Shown piece after piece: positions 43,002 to 54,200 of a stretch of DNA of 64,000 nt (position 1 is the stretch's first letter; each line of letters opens with the position of its first letter). Source of the DNA: Pyropia yezoensis (Eukaryota; Rhodophyta; Bangiophyceae; Bangiales; Bangiaceae). The stretch spans positions 21,116,020-21,180,019 of the forward strand of contig CM020620.1 in assembly GCA_009829735.1 (NCBI GenBank), in the 5' to 3' direction. The notes under the pieces are model-generated. The model searched no databases. It was not told the origin of the DNA and was given only the letters and a program-made list of their open reading frames with translations. The position numbers and the translations under genes are program-made.

Positions 43002-43526
43002 GAGACCCGGGAGCATAACACTACCCGGGCGACCCTGGCCGAGTTGGCCAGGTTCGCCTATCGCAGAGGCGAGGCCTACCGCAAGTTGCGGGAGGAACAA
43101 CGCCAGGAGCGTCAGGCCGAGTTGGCCAAGGAACGGGAGGAGGCGCGCCAGGCCAGAGAGTTGAGAGAGGCACGCCGAATCCGCAAGGAGAGGGTGGTAG
43201 CTGCCGTGGGAACTTCCCAGGGTATCCCTTCGTCTTCCCCAGTTGGGAAGACCCCTCCCGGAACGGACCATCGGTGTTGGAACTGCAACTCCGATGGTCA
43301 CTGGGCATATGATTGCCCCAAGTTGAGTAAACGCATCCAACAACTTGTTAGGAATGCGAGTAAAAAGTCGGCTAAGAACGAAGTACGTTCACGCCGCGAG
43401 GGTGGGTCTCGACCGGTCGTTGCGGTCGCCACACCCTCGGCGGAGGAGGCGGACACGTCGTCCTCGGACTCGTCGTCTTCCTCCCCGCCCTCAGATTCGG
43501 ACGCCAAGTCGGCGGGAAACGAATGA
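43002..43526 (+). pseudogene. gag: Gag of element 1, copy B, 5'-truncated by element 2
   Basis: Corresponds to 31580-32104 of copy A with one substitution seen (ACTACCC for ACTGCCC at about 43021). It retains the CCHC knuckle and the ATGA overlap with pol. Confidence 0.85.
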
Positions 43527-45406
43527 CCGTTGGGGCTGGTCGTCCGAAGCTCGCAACGGCAGCCTCGGCCAAGTGGGCCAGGAGGACGAACCAACCGTGC
43601 CGGATACTGCGGCGACCTAAGGGAGTCCGCCCACCTCGGGTAGGACTCCCCAAGAACGTAAACCCACGTCGGGTCATCGCGGTGCTGACGGGTGAGAACT
43701 TCCAGGTGGCTGGACGGGTGCAACTTGCCCCCGGCCGTGCATGCTGTACCCGTATCGTACTTGATACCGGGTCAGGAGCCTCCTTGATACGCAAGTCGCT
43801 ATTACCAAAGGAGGTGAAGCTCCAACGCTGGAGGTCCAAAGCTGACCATATGATTGACATCAATGGTGGGGTACTTCCCATCGTTGGTGCCGTGACCCTA
43901 CCAACTAGGTTGGGGACTCATGAGGTCGACGTGACCTATGGCGTTGTTGAGAATATATCGGTACCCCTGCTTCTGGGTACCCCTTATGTTGTTACACAAG
44001 TGCATTTGATTTGTGGCCCTGAGTACTGGGTCAAGTTCATGAATGGGGAGACTATCCCCATCCTTGGTAAGGGAAAGTCTGTGGCTCCTGTGACAGTCTC
44101 ACAGTCGAAGCCTGTTTGTTCGGTGAGGGAAGGGTTTACTGCTACCCTGCGTTTAGCCCGCAAAGTCACGTTGCCCCCCAACTCGGGGGCGCACGTTGAT
44201 GTTGTAACTGATTTTATGGGGAACGGGTTGGTGCACCCTCACCCCCGTCTTGCTCGCAAGCACCAAGTGCATGTTGCCCTTGGCACGATGGACTCCAAAG
44301 CCGGAACCCGTGGAGGATCCAGGTGATGAACCTGAGCCCGACGCCCAAGTACTTCAAGTCGGGAGCCAAGTTCGGCTATATCGACCAACACGAGGGACCG
44401 GTAGTAGCGGTCACCCTCAACGCGGGCGCAAGTAGCGACCCGAAGTCCGGAAAGGAGAAGCATCAAGCCAAGTCGGCCGCCTCTCCTCGACCCATTGTGA
44501 ACATGGAGGGTGTCCCCCCCAGGTTGAGGGTTCAAGTTGAACGCCTCTTGGACCAATATCACAAGTTGTGGGATGGTCAATTGGGACTCATGAGAGCCAC
44601 CCAACACCGGATCGAGTTGAAGCCCGGTGCACCCCCTATACGCCAACAACCGTATAGGGGAGGACCTCGTTCAAGGGCCCTCGTTAAGGAGCTAGTTGCT
44701 CGCATGGAGGCCCTCGATGTGATCGAGGCCAGCAACGCCGAGTGGGCGAGTCCGGTGGTTATCGTCCCCAAAGTTGATGGGACCCCCCGGTTCTGTATCG
44801 ACTACCGTAAGCTCAACGAGAGCACGGTGAAGGACAGTTATCCCCTACCTAGGATGGATGACTGTCTGGACTCTCTGGGGGAGGCAAACGTGTTCTCTAC
44901 CCTGGACTGTAACGCGGGGTACTGGCAAATTCCCATTGCCCCGGAGGACAGGCATAAAAACTACCTTTACCTGTCACTGTGGTACCTACCAGTGCAAGCG
45001 TCTACCGTTTGGTCTGTGTAACGCGCCGGCAACTTTCCAGCGCGCTATGGACATGATTCTGGCCGGAGTACGGTGGCAGATCTGTCTTGTGTACCTAGAC
45101 GATATCATTGTGTTCTCCCGAAGTCCGGAGGAACACATTGGCCATCTTGGCCAGGTGTTCAAGCTACTTGCTGACGCCGGTGTGTCACTGAAGGCGAGTA
45201 AGTGCCACCTCTTTACTCAAGAGGTGGAGTACTTGGGACATGTTGTCCATCCGGGGCGTCTCAGTGTTAACGAGAAGAACTTGAGGGCCATTCGTAAGGC
45301 TCAGTACCCCCGGACCCAGACCCAGATGAGGAGCTTCCTCGGGATGTGTAACGTGTACCGACGTTTCACTAAGGGCTTCGCCAAGGTTGGCGAAGCCGTT
45401 GAATGA
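43523..45406 (+). pseudogene. pol: Pol of element 1, copy B, protease and RT part with two indels
   Basis: Same as copy A except for a missing C at about 44307-44309 and an extra A in the A-run at 44956-44960. Between them the frame is shifted, which splits the RT domain. The second indel restores the copy A frame. YLDD and the 24-nt palindrome (45374-45397) are unchanged. Confidence 0.85.
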
Positions 45407-47075
45407 GCTAGTGAGCTCAACGCTACCGAAGAACCTGCCTCCCCCAAGTCGGGTGGAGCAGGAATCCTTTGAGACTCTTCGGGACCTTCTGCTGAAGCCC
45501 CCCATCTTGGCTATTCCCAGGTTGGGAGGCCACTACATCCTGGATGTGGACGCTAGCTACGACCAACTTGGTTGTGTGTTGCTTCAGCAGCAGCCGGAGA
45601 AGGAGTACTTGCCGGTGGGATACTTTAGTAAGGGGCTGAACTCGGCCGAGAAGAACTACGGAGTCACCGAGTTGGAAGGACTCGCAGTGGTGTGGGCGGT
45701 GACGTCACTTCGTCACTACCTGGAGGGTGAGAAGTTCCTCATCCGCTGTGACCACCGCGCGTTGCAGTTCATCTTTAAGACGGACTGTACGAACACTCGT
45801 CTCAACCGGTGGAGGGTGCGACTGGCACCCTTCAACTTTGACATTGAATACCGACCTGGCAGGCAACATGCCCTTGCCGACGGCCTCTCTCGGGTACCTA
45901 CCGAGGGGCTGGACACTAACCCAGTCGATGAGGACATCCCCATCGTGGGGGTAGTCACGCGCTCGGGTCAGGCGTTGAACCCCGAGGCGCCAGGGAACAA
46001 GAAGTACTTGCCCCTGTCCCTGGACGAGGTGGTGAAGGCCCAGGCCGAGGATCCCTTCTGCAAGTCGCAGAGGGATATACTGGATACAGTGGTAGAGACG
46101 CGTTTCTTTCTGGGACACGATGGCCTCCTCATGAGGAGGGGGGTATTCCAGGGGACCGAACAACTTGTCGTCCCCGCATCCCTCAAGGACAGTATCCTTG
46201 AGAGGGAGCACAACGCTCCCACGGGTGGTCACCTGGGGTCTAGTAAACTGTACCAGACCCTGAGGACCAGGTACTACTGGCCGTCCATGGTGGTGGACAT
46301 CTACAGTTGGGTGGCTGCCTGCACAAGTTGTGCACAGAATCGTCTGATGGAACGGCGGCCTACTACGTCTATGCTATTGTTCCCGGCCAAGGAGCCCTTC
46401 GCCGCGTTGGCGATGGACATCCTTGGGCCACTGCCCGTGACCGAGGAGGGCAACCAGTACCTCCTGGTCATCTGTGACCGCTTCACGAAACTTACGCGAG
46501 CGATCCCACTGGCAGAGATCACGGCCATGTCGGTCGTGTCAGCCTTCCTAGATCACTGGGTTGCCGCGTATGGCATCCCAGATAGTACACTATCGGACAA
46601 TGGACCGCAATTTGCGTCTGTACTGTTTCAGGGAGTGCTGGATATGTTGGGGGTTAAGGCAAACTATGCCACCCCCTACCACCCACAAACTAATGGGCAG
46701 GTGGAGCGCTTCAACAAAACTATTGTTAGGCAGCTGCGCCACTATGTGAGTGAGCACGTGAAGACGTGGGACCAATACATTTCTATCCTTACTACTGCCT
46801 ACAATTCGCAGGTTCACTCATCTACAGGGGAAGTACCCCTCGCTTTTGTGACCCCCCGTCGCATGCGGTCTATTGCCGTGCGGCGGTCGCTCCCAACTAG
46901 GGAGGATGGTGGCAGTACGCCTACTCCTACTGAGAGTAAGGCGGAGTTCGCCGCTAGGCTTAAAAACCTCATCCCTAAAGTCAGGGCTGAGATGGACAAA
47001 GCACAAAAGCGCTACAAGCGTACCTTTGACAAAAAGGTGCGCAATGCTAAACATGTCCCCGAGCAGGGTGACTGA
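45387..47075 (+). CDS. pol: Pol of element 1, copy B, RNase H and integrase part
   Basis: Predicted protein identical in length (562 residues) and, as far as read, in sequence to copy A. The early TGA in the GDxVLV motif is retained. Confidence 0.85.
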   Translation: MAKPLNELVSSTLPKNLPPPSRVEQESFETLRDLLLKPPILAIPRLGGHYILDVDASYDQLGCVLLQQQPEKEYLPVGYFSKGLNSAEKNYGVTELEGLAVVWAVTSLRHYLEGEKFLIRCDHRALQFIFKTDCTNTRLNRWRVRLAPFNFDIEYRPGRQHALADGLSRVPTEGLDTNPVDEDIPIVGVVTRSGQALNPEAPGNKKYLPLSLDEVVKAQAEDPFCKSQRDILDTVVETRFFLGHDGLLMRRGVFQGTEQLVVPASLKDSILEREHNAPTGGHLGSSKLYQTLRTRYYWPSMVVDIYSWVAACTSCAQNRLMERRPTTSMLLFPAKEPFAALAMDILGPLPVTEEGNQYLLVICDRFTKLTRAIPLAEITAMSVVSAFLDHWVAAYGIPDSTLSDNGPQFASVLFQGVLDMLGVKANYATPYHPQTNGQVERFNKTIVRQLRHYVSEHVKTWDQYISILTTAYNSQVHSSTGEVPLAFVTPRRMRSIAVRRSLPTREDGGSTPTPTESKAEFAARLKNLIPKVRAEMDKAQKRYKRTFDKKVRNAKHVPEQGD

Positions 47076-47507
47076 GTGCTGGTACACTCGCACACCCCAA
47101 CTGGGGGTAAGCTGGTATTCCAGACGAAGGGACCGTACCAGGTCCTTCGTACTGATGGGCGGCGCTTCACCATCGAAAGTGACGATGGGGTCCGCACAGT
47201 GAACGGACAGGACGTGGTCAAAGTTGCACCACCGCCTGCAGGCGACCCAGCTTGGGCGCGTGCTTTGGAAGCGTGGCGCCTCCCCTCACTGCCTGCGGCC
47301 AAACAGGGCCCGCAGGAGTACGTGTTCGATAAGTTCATCGACCACGGATGGGATGAAGACACTGACCGCCTCATGTTGAGGGTGCGTTGGTTTGGCTACA
47401 AAGCCAAGGATGATACGTGGGAGTATGTGGAGGACCTTCCCGCTGAGAAGGTCCGGGCGTACTGTACCCGGAATGAGATAGACCCTAACAGCCCTCCCTC
47501 AACGTGA
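47076..47507 (+). CDS. pol: Pol of element 1, copy B, chromodomain module
   Basis: Identical in frame and length to 35654-36085, again separated from integrase only by an in-frame TGA. Confidence 0.85.
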   Translation: MLVHSHTPTGGKLVFQTKGPYQVLRTDGRRFTIESDDGVRTVNGQDVVKVAPPPAGDPAWARALEAWRLPSLPAAKQGPQEYVFDKFIDHGWDEDTDRLMLRVRWFGYKAKDDTWEYVEDLPAEKVRAYCTRNEIDPNSPPST

Positions 47508-47618
47508 GGGAAGGCCGAACAACAGTGCCAAGAGAGTGCTTCAAGTCGAAGTGGTACGCAGAGTGGCTTTTAACTACAGCCCTAACCCTCACACTCTCAC
47601 AACAAAGGCAGCTACCAA

Positions 47619-49733
47619 CTAGGCACGCATGCTAGACTCTCCCGCTCCACGGCCCTCGCCCTCACGTGGAGGCGAGCGGCGAGACCCACGCCGATAACGG
47701 TCTCCACTTGTTGGAGGGGGCGGCGGCTCCAAGTCGGAACCGTCGCGCCCCTCACGGTCGCGCAAGTGGCGCCGACCGTGGCCACTCTTCTGCCTGGTCT
47801 TGCGCGCAAGTTTGCGACGCAGACGCTGGACAGACTCCGTCTCCGACGGGGTAGAGGACTCCGAGACGGAGTAAGACAACTCGTCTTCCGATACGGAAGG
47901 AGAGCGCCGCGAGTGTCGGCGACGACGGCGAGGAGGCGAGTATGCCCGGCTCGCGCGACGTTTGCCACGCCCAAGTGGGGCTGGCTGGGGCATAATAGCC
48001 CCAATGCGAGCCAACTCGGCTGTCATAAACTCCGCCACCGACTCGCAACTCGCGGTCGCCACTGCAGTACGAACGCGCTCCTCAAGTTGAGGAGTCTCGG
48101 ACCTCTGTAGGGTTGCGGTCGACGCGGCCAACCAGGAAATGGTGCGCACCAACGTGGTGATCATCATCTCTGAGGTTAGAGGCGTGGGCGGCAACACCAA
48201 CTTGGGGTATACCGTCAGGAGGGTGGCCCCCAAGTTGGGGGACACCGGGGTGGAAGACTCCACGGCCACGCTGATCGGGATGTTCCCGTGAGGTTGGAAA
48301 GGAACAGGAAGAAGCGGAGGGGCCCGCCGAGGTGGCGGTACCCGGGTGTAACTGCGACCCCGACTTGGGGCCCCCGCAGTGGGTTGAGTCATATGGTCAT
48401 CATAGGACGGCACGGCCATAACTATGGGCTTGTCCGGGGGTGGCGCAGTGTGGCGATCCACCCCCGGGGCATACGGGTAGTCCCCGATGCCCAACCCCTC
48501 TCGTAGGACCACACGGCCGTCGTGAAGTTCACGAGCGACCCACACGAACTGGCGAAGTGCGCCATCGTCCTTGGGCCCACGAGTGGGGCGGCGCAATTTG
48601 TGCTCAATGCTCTCCCACTCGATAAACTTATGGAGCCGGAGCATCTCCTCAAGTAGAGTGAGTTGTCCTGATGAGCACCCCTCAGCACCTAGCTGAGGGG
48701 TGAGCTGTTCCAAACCTTGGAGGAGCCGGAGGGGGAGATGCCAGAGCATCCCCCGCCGCTGAACACAGGACACCCAGGTCGACATGACCTCGAGGAGCCA
48801 CTGGGTGGCCAACATGGCCCACACCAGGTGATCAGGGGCAGCCGTGAACATGACAGAGCCGAAGTGGTCAAGCAACCGTGGCAACAACGCCGGGAACCCG
48901 TAGGGGACCTCAACTTGAGGCCACCACTCGGGCTTCTTCGGATAGTACTGCTCCTTACTGGCAGCAGACTGTTGAGGAAACTCAAGTTGAGCCGAGGTCA
49001 CCAAGTAGGGACCTCGCCGGAAGTCTTCCTCCATCCGCACATCGAAGTGATGAGTGTGCGGATCGGCCTCGTGGAGATACGGTGGGCGAGTTGCCACAGC
49101 GTCCCACGTGAAGGTCGGCAAGTCTCCGGGACCCGGGATAGTTCCCCCGCGGTCCACCATGGCCTTGGCACGCTGAACGTCCTCAACCTCCTCATCGCCC
49201 AGGAAGGCAAACTGGTCCGTCCTGAACCCGGCAGGGAACCCGACCCTACGGGGGTACTTCTCCCGTAGGCGGTCACATACCCGGCCCATCGCTGCGCCAA
49301 GTCGGCCACAGCGAAGAACAGTCAGCCCCTCCTCATAGAGAGGCCAAGCGGGGTAAAACCACCGCCCCAAGGCCTCACGCGGGACAACTTGTCCCGCCTC
49401 CGGGGGAGACCCCGCCGTCAACCCAAAGCCGGGTGACGCGGGAGTCCCGTCCCCCGGAGCGATCGCGGAGCCCCCGCCGGAAGTTCCGGCGGGTGCTGCC
49501 CCGTAGGAGGTGTCCCCCATGCGCTCGTCAAGAGAGTCGGTCTCCACTCCCGGAGTCGCCATGGCTCTCCCCAAGTTGGAAAGAGACGCTCTGGCTATCG
49601 CAGCACGAGACCCGCCTCGAGTTGAGGGGGACTCGGATCGTGGGTATACGGGTGGCCTCCCCAGCGTGGGGCGGCCCAGTGGAAGGTGAAGGGGAGGTGG
49701 TGGTGATGGTGAAGTGTGACCTGAGGAGAACAA
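47619..49733 (-). CDS. Antisense accessory protein of element 1, copy B (intact, 704 codons)
   Basis: A long clean frame on the strand opposite gag-pol, between pol and the 3' LTR. The likely start is the ATG giving MATPGVETDSLDERMGD or the first ATG at 49733. A Gly/Ser/Pro leader comes first. A 300-residue folded-looking region follows, with LPTFTWDAVATRPPYLHEAD, PEWWPQVEVPYGFPALLPRL, DHFGSVMFTAAPDHLVWAML and LLEEMLRLHKFIEWESIEH. A Pro-rich linker and a helical segment come next. The tail is very basic and SR-like (RRRRRHSRRSPSVSEDELSY), as in nuclear RNA-binding proteins. No known domain recognised. Antisense ORFs between pol and the 3' LTR are known in some plant LTR retrotransposons, but their function is unclear. 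Confidence 0.75.
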   Translation of the reverse strand: MFSSGHTSPSPPPPLHLPLGRPTLGRPPVYPRSESPSTRGGSRAAIARASLSNLGRAMATPGVETDSLDERMGDTSYGAAPAGTSGGGSAIAPGDGTPASPGFGLTAGSPPEAGQVVPREALGRWFYPAWPLYEEGLTVLRCGRLGAAMGRVCDRLREKYPRRVGFPAGFRTDQFAFLGDEEVEDVQRAKAMVDRGGTIPGPGDLPTFTWDAVATRPPYLHEADPHTHHFDVRMEEDFRRGPYLVTSAQLEFPQQSAASKEQYYPKKPEWWPQVEVPYGFPALLPRLLDHFGSVMFTAAPDHLVWAMLATQWLLEVMSTWVSCVQRRGMLWHLPLRLLQGLEQLTPQLGAEGCSSGQLTLLEEMLRLHKFIEWESIEHKLRRPTRGPKDDGALRQFVWVARELHDGRVVLREGLGIGDYPYAPGVDRHTAPPPDKPIVMAVPSYDDHMTQPTAGAPSRGRSYTRVPPPRRAPPLLPVPFQPHGNIPISVAVESSTPVSPNLGATLLTVYPKLVLPPTPLTSEMMITTLVRTISWLAASTATLQRSETPQLEERVRTAVATASCESVAEFMTAELARIGAIMPQPAPLGRGKRRASRAYSPPRRRRRHSRRSPSVSEDELSYSVSESSTPSETESVQRLRRKLARKTRQKSGHGRRHLRDREGRDGSDLEPPPPPTSGDRYRRGSRRSPPREGEGRGAGESSMRA

Positions 49734-49887
49734 GCTGCCGAGTGGGCAAGCTTGAGGAGAGGGGCGGTCAACGTGACCGCCTCCACATCCGTGTTACGTA
49801 CTCGATGGGGGACAGCAAGTCGCGCCCCCAACGCCGAGACGTGCGTTTACGCACCCCCTCACAGGGCCGACCGGGTCGGTCGGAACT

Positions 49888-49900
49888 GAGGAGAGGGGAG
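49888..49900 (+). promoter_or_regulatory. Polypurine tract of element 1
   Basis: GAGGAGAGGGGAG immediately upstream of the 3' LTR, the expected primer for plus-strand DNA synthesis. Confidence 0.8.
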
Positions 49901-50369
49901 TGTGGCAGTATTGACCCCCAGGTAGGGGGGCAACACGTGCCATGCAAGGGGCGGCAGGCCACTAGCCTGATCCGTTCCTCCCCCTGCATTTGGGTCCATA
50001 TTCCCTAAGTTTGGGATAGTTAGCTTAGTAGTAAATCCAACTTGGATTTGAGGGTTTTCTGCATTTATCGTCTTGAATTTTCGTGTGGCCCGGTGGGCAG
50101 GTGCTGGGGTGGGAGATTCTGAGTGGCGAGATTCTGAGTGGACCCTGGGGGGATAAGGGGAGGGACAGCGGGGATTGGCCCTGCGTCCCCGTCCCGACCA
50201 AGAAACTGTTGGACCACACACCATGCTCTTGTTTGTCCGTGGGGGGTTTGCCCCACAACAGGGACAGAGTGTGTGCGACTTGCACTTCTTCCGGTTCCCC
50301 CGACACGGGAGGCAGCCCTAGCACACCGCCCCAACTTGGGTGCCGTGTGTGCTAGTGGTTTTTGCCACA
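49901..50369 (+). repeat. 3' LTR of element 1
   Basis: 469 bp, pair of 29570-30038. Substitutions seen near positions 50112, 50174, 50224 and 50250-50253. Followed by the target duplication GCTAC. Confidence 0.95.
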
Positions 50370-51229
50370 GCTACGAGATCGTCTTCAAGCCGAATAGGGT
50401 CCCTACTGAAGATTCTGTTGGTCACCGGAACGGGAATGAGCCGCTCGCGAGAGCCGGTGATGCTGCGGCGGTGTCGGCGGCGGCCGCAGCAGCGGGGACA
50501 GTGACGGGGACTGTCCTTGCGGTGGGGACGGAGAACGAGAGCGCTGGGGAGGGGGCTGGGGCGGCGGCCGGAGAGGACGAAGGGACAGAGGAGCCTGGCG
50601 AGGATTCCGATGTGGATCCGGACGTCGGTCCCACCGCCGCTATGGATGCTTCCGCGGGTGATCGAGTGCGTGCCTCGACGACCAGGTGCTCTGCCTCTCC
50701 TGCTGTTGTCGTCGGACCCGCTGGTGAGGACGCCAGTGCGGCTGAGGAGACCGGCGTGGCTGAGTTGGTAGCCGCAGGCCGGAGCGCCGCCGGTGCATCC
50801 ATGACATCGTCCGGTGGGACGCCGAGAGCGGGTACGGGGGACCCCACCAGCTCGACCGGTGGCGCGAATGGAGCTCCGACAGATAGCTGGGATGCGACGG
50901 ACTTTGCGGTGGCCGACCTGTTCGAGGACGACCCGGACGCCTCTTTGCCGGAGTTTACCCCGCTGCCAGACACTCTGCAGCAGCACTTCATCACAGCGCT
51001 GGAGAATTTCAAGGCCTGGGGGGCCCCAGAGGAGGACGAGCAGATTCAGTGGTCGGTCATCACTCAATTGCCGGCTTCGTGCTTTACTTTGGTGTGCACG
51101 TTTGCAAGCAGCATGGACTTGGGACGGTCTCAGAGTCTGCCATGTGGGACACATCGCTCAAGCAACACGGTAACGTGTGCCTATCCGGCACGAGATCCCC
51201 GCGACGAAGAGGCAATGGAGGCGGCGTGA
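50370..51229 (+). pseudogene. 3' part of the gene split by element 1
   Basis: After the duplicated GCTAC, the frame of the upstream half (ending ...KKSGRY) continues without shift as EIVFKPNRVPTEDSVGHRNG, then a long Ala/Glu/Asp/Ser-rich disordered region. A more ordered stretch follows: DFAVADLFEDDPDASLPEFT and LPDTLQQHFITALENFKAWG. The natural end is unclear, because splice-like changes of frame are possible after 51050; the open frame stops at 51229. The target duplication falls within a codon-preserving position, so removal of the element would leave the gene intact. Family unknown. Confidence 0.6.
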
Positions 51230-54200
51230 TGGCTCAATGTTGAGCGCTCGTCGAGGGGCAGCGAGACTCTGCGTGCTCTCTTAGACGAATGGGTGGGAGA
51301 GAGAGCATCTGGCCATGATGGTACAGGACTCGACTGTGTACGTACATTCTGTTATCCTGCACGTGGCGGGACAAGAATGTGTCTCCCGGCCGCCTGCACA
51401 CGCTCAGATTGACAATCAAATGGCGCATGCCTCACGCGGTCGCCGTGCGCACTCTCAACAAACCCGCCACCGCTTCCACCCCCATGAAGACTGCCGCAAG
51501 CACAACAACAGGCTGCACAGTATTCCCGCTGAATCCCCTCGGACAAAGCCACCGCCGCCGCCGCTGAAGCCTCCGGCCGTTGTAGATACCAGGAGCACAA
51601 CGGTCGCGTCAGGCGCCACCCTGGCTGTACGAATGTCCCGAAACACTCAGAGCGCCGCCACCACGCACCGGCCAGGAACGCCTCCACCGCCGCCGAGTGG
51701 CGGAGGGATCGAAGAAGTACAGCGGCCGCCGCGTTTGTGCATGCGCTCACCGGCCCCGCGGGCTGCCGTTGGGGAAAGCCGAGCCGCCGCAGCCAGACCC
51801 CGCAAGCCCACAGTGGAGAGACGTTGGCGTCGCCACCCGGCATCACCGCCGCTCAGGAAGGAGGAGGAGGGGAGGATGGAATAGCCACCGACACCGGTCG
51901 CGCCGCACTTGGCGCAATACTACGAGCAGAGGGCGGCGTGCCGCCACAGTCTCTCCACATCGCGCGGAACTCCGCCCTGCGAAGGCCGCTGACGTACCGC
52001 CGGGGGCGGCCGGACTGTCCACGGGGAGCCTGGCCGGGGACACCCGCCGCCGCAGCAGCAACCACCGCTGCTCCTGCTGCCGCTGCTGCTGCTGCCAACC
52101 GCAGCGCCGAACGCGCGGAGCATCGCGTCCTCATCCTCCTCCGACGACGACGTCGCCGCCAGTGCCGGTCACGGCGGCGGCGGCGGCCACCGCGGCGACC
52201 GCGGCTGCAGGCGCGGCAGGGCCAGCTTCATGGCCGCCGCCGGCGGCGGCGCGTCCATGTCGTCGACACGCACACACCGCTCAGTCGACGCCGGCCGACA
52301 CGCCGCGCGTGCGGCTGGCCCGCGGGGACGCCCGCGTTGGCTGCTCGACGGTGGGGACCGCGGCGGCAGAGTCGCATACGGGCCATCGTCGTCGGGGATG
52401 GGGGTGCTCCCGTTATGGCCTGCGATCTACACCAGCGGTGGCCAGTGGGTGGCGGCGCGGTCGCCGCCGCTGCCGCCTTTCCGAGGGGGCGGCGGCGCCC
52501 GTTCGGACCGGAACAGGTGAGGAGGGGGGAGGGCAGGGCGCGGGTCATGGTTCGCACGTAGCACGCAGGCGCCTTCTCAGGCTCCATCCGAGCTGCCACG
52601 GCCAAGTCGAAATCCACACCAGCGCACCGACGCACAAGACCCAGACCCAATTGACCTACTTTCATGTCGAGACAGACATGGTCTGTGGACAGTCCTGTAC
52701 CTGACGTGCGGAACGCTGCAGGGAAGCTTGGGCGGGGTGGCAGGAGACTGTGCAAGTTGTGCAGGAAACGAGACATTTCGTCATCGGAGCGCATGCACGT
52801 GCGTGCCGATTCTTGCACACGGGGAGTGCGGAGCGGTGCCTCATGCGACCACTCGCCGGCAAATTTAAACAGAAAAGCGCCTCTCAGCCCGTCCCTAAAA
52901 AGGGTCGAAAAAGGCCCAAACAGACGGAAACAGGTGCACGCATGTGCACGCGCAAAAATTAAGCGACTGGCGGCCCACCCTGCTGCGCGGGGTAGCCCCC
53001 CCGCAGGATCGCAGGCGGCAGTCGACAAAGCGGCGCGATCGTCGACTCTTGCGTAAAGTAGTGGACGCCACGAGGCGACACGCGGCACAAAGCGGCGCAT
53101 TGCGGTGTAGTTTGCCCTATTTCAACTGAAGTCAATGCCATATTGGATGAGATCGTGCCCACTTTGCGCCACGTTGGGTTTCCTTTTCTTGCAATCATCT
53201 CCTCCGTATGCCACAAAAAGATTGAAGTATGAACAATTCTGAACACTTCGCGACCCCCTATTTATGGACAGCCAATCAGAAGCCCAGGAGCTGCTTCGTC
53301 CGTTGGACGGGCGACCGTCAACCCCCCCGCTTCTGCCGAGCGTGCGACTGTTTGCGCTCCCGGGCCCGGTTGGCGCACGCTTGTCATTGGTCGCGCGGTG
53401 ACGAGGCAGAAGGGGCTCAACATTTCGAGCCTTCGAGCCCATTACGTTGGCAGCTCCGAGTGGTTCTCCGTTGCGCGGGGCGAGGGCGTGCCGTTCGCGT
53501 CCCCTCCTTCGAGGTCATCCCTCCGCCCCACACGAAGAATGGCAGCGCGCCCTGCGCGAGTGAGGTCAGTCCTCCTCCCCATCTTGTTGCGTGGTCAGCC
53601 ACGCTCTCTTGCCGTGGGGTGGGCGGCCGCCAGTCCCCCACACAATGTGCGCCGATGAACCCGGCGCGAGTGCCACGAGGCTGGCGAGCGTGGCAGGCAG
53701 CCGCGTGAGGGAGCGTGAGGGAGCTTGGGGGAGCGCACAGACCAACTTTTGGACGCACTCTTGGAGGCCAGCTCCTGTAAGGGAGGCCCCCCGCTCACCC
53801 AATTAACAGCTGCTGCCCGCGACACCAGACGTTCGGCCGCGCATTCGCAGCCGGCCGCACTCCCCGGGGACAAGTGCCCTATCTGTGTGGGCTGCCGCGC
53901 GGGGGTGATTTCGTTTCCCTCGTCTCTATCATGGGGGCGGGGGAGTCATGACGGATGTGCGGCCGCGCGCGCATACCTCTCGCACAGCTCGGGCCCACCC
54001 TGTTTTTTTTTGTATTTTTTGAGGTGGCGGGCCCCCCCCTGCCAGCCGTCCGGAGCGCCCCCTCCATCTTCGCCGCAACCCCGGGGGTCGCCGCCGTCGA
54101 TGGTGCCCAGGTCGTCTCCCTCCGCGGGAGGCCCCGCGGTGGCCTCCACGACTTCCTTGGCGCGGCCGCACAGAAAACCGAGTTGTTGGCCGCGTTGGGA

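Larger units (their letters stand above)
29570..50369 (+). mobile_element. Ty3/gypsy chromovirus (element 1) with duplicated interior and a nested second element
   Basis: Bounded by two 469-bp direct LTRs (TGTGGC...GCCACA) and a 5-bp target duplication GCTAC (29565-29569 and 50370-50374). Order: 5' LTR, PBS, gag, pol (PR, RT, RNase H, IN, chromodomain), antisense ORF, then a gap, the 3' part of element 2, a 5'-truncated second copy of element 1, PPT and 3' LTR. LTRs differ at about five positions by eye, so insertion is fairly recent. The interior is about 11.4 kb longer than one unit because 31580-38390 is repeated at 43002-49810. Confidence 0.9.

Noticed and set aside
52228..53100. 290-codon minus-strand frame with some unbiased sequence
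   Set aside because: No domain, overlaps GCC-rich antisense, and the plus strand gives comparable frames; not supported as a gene.
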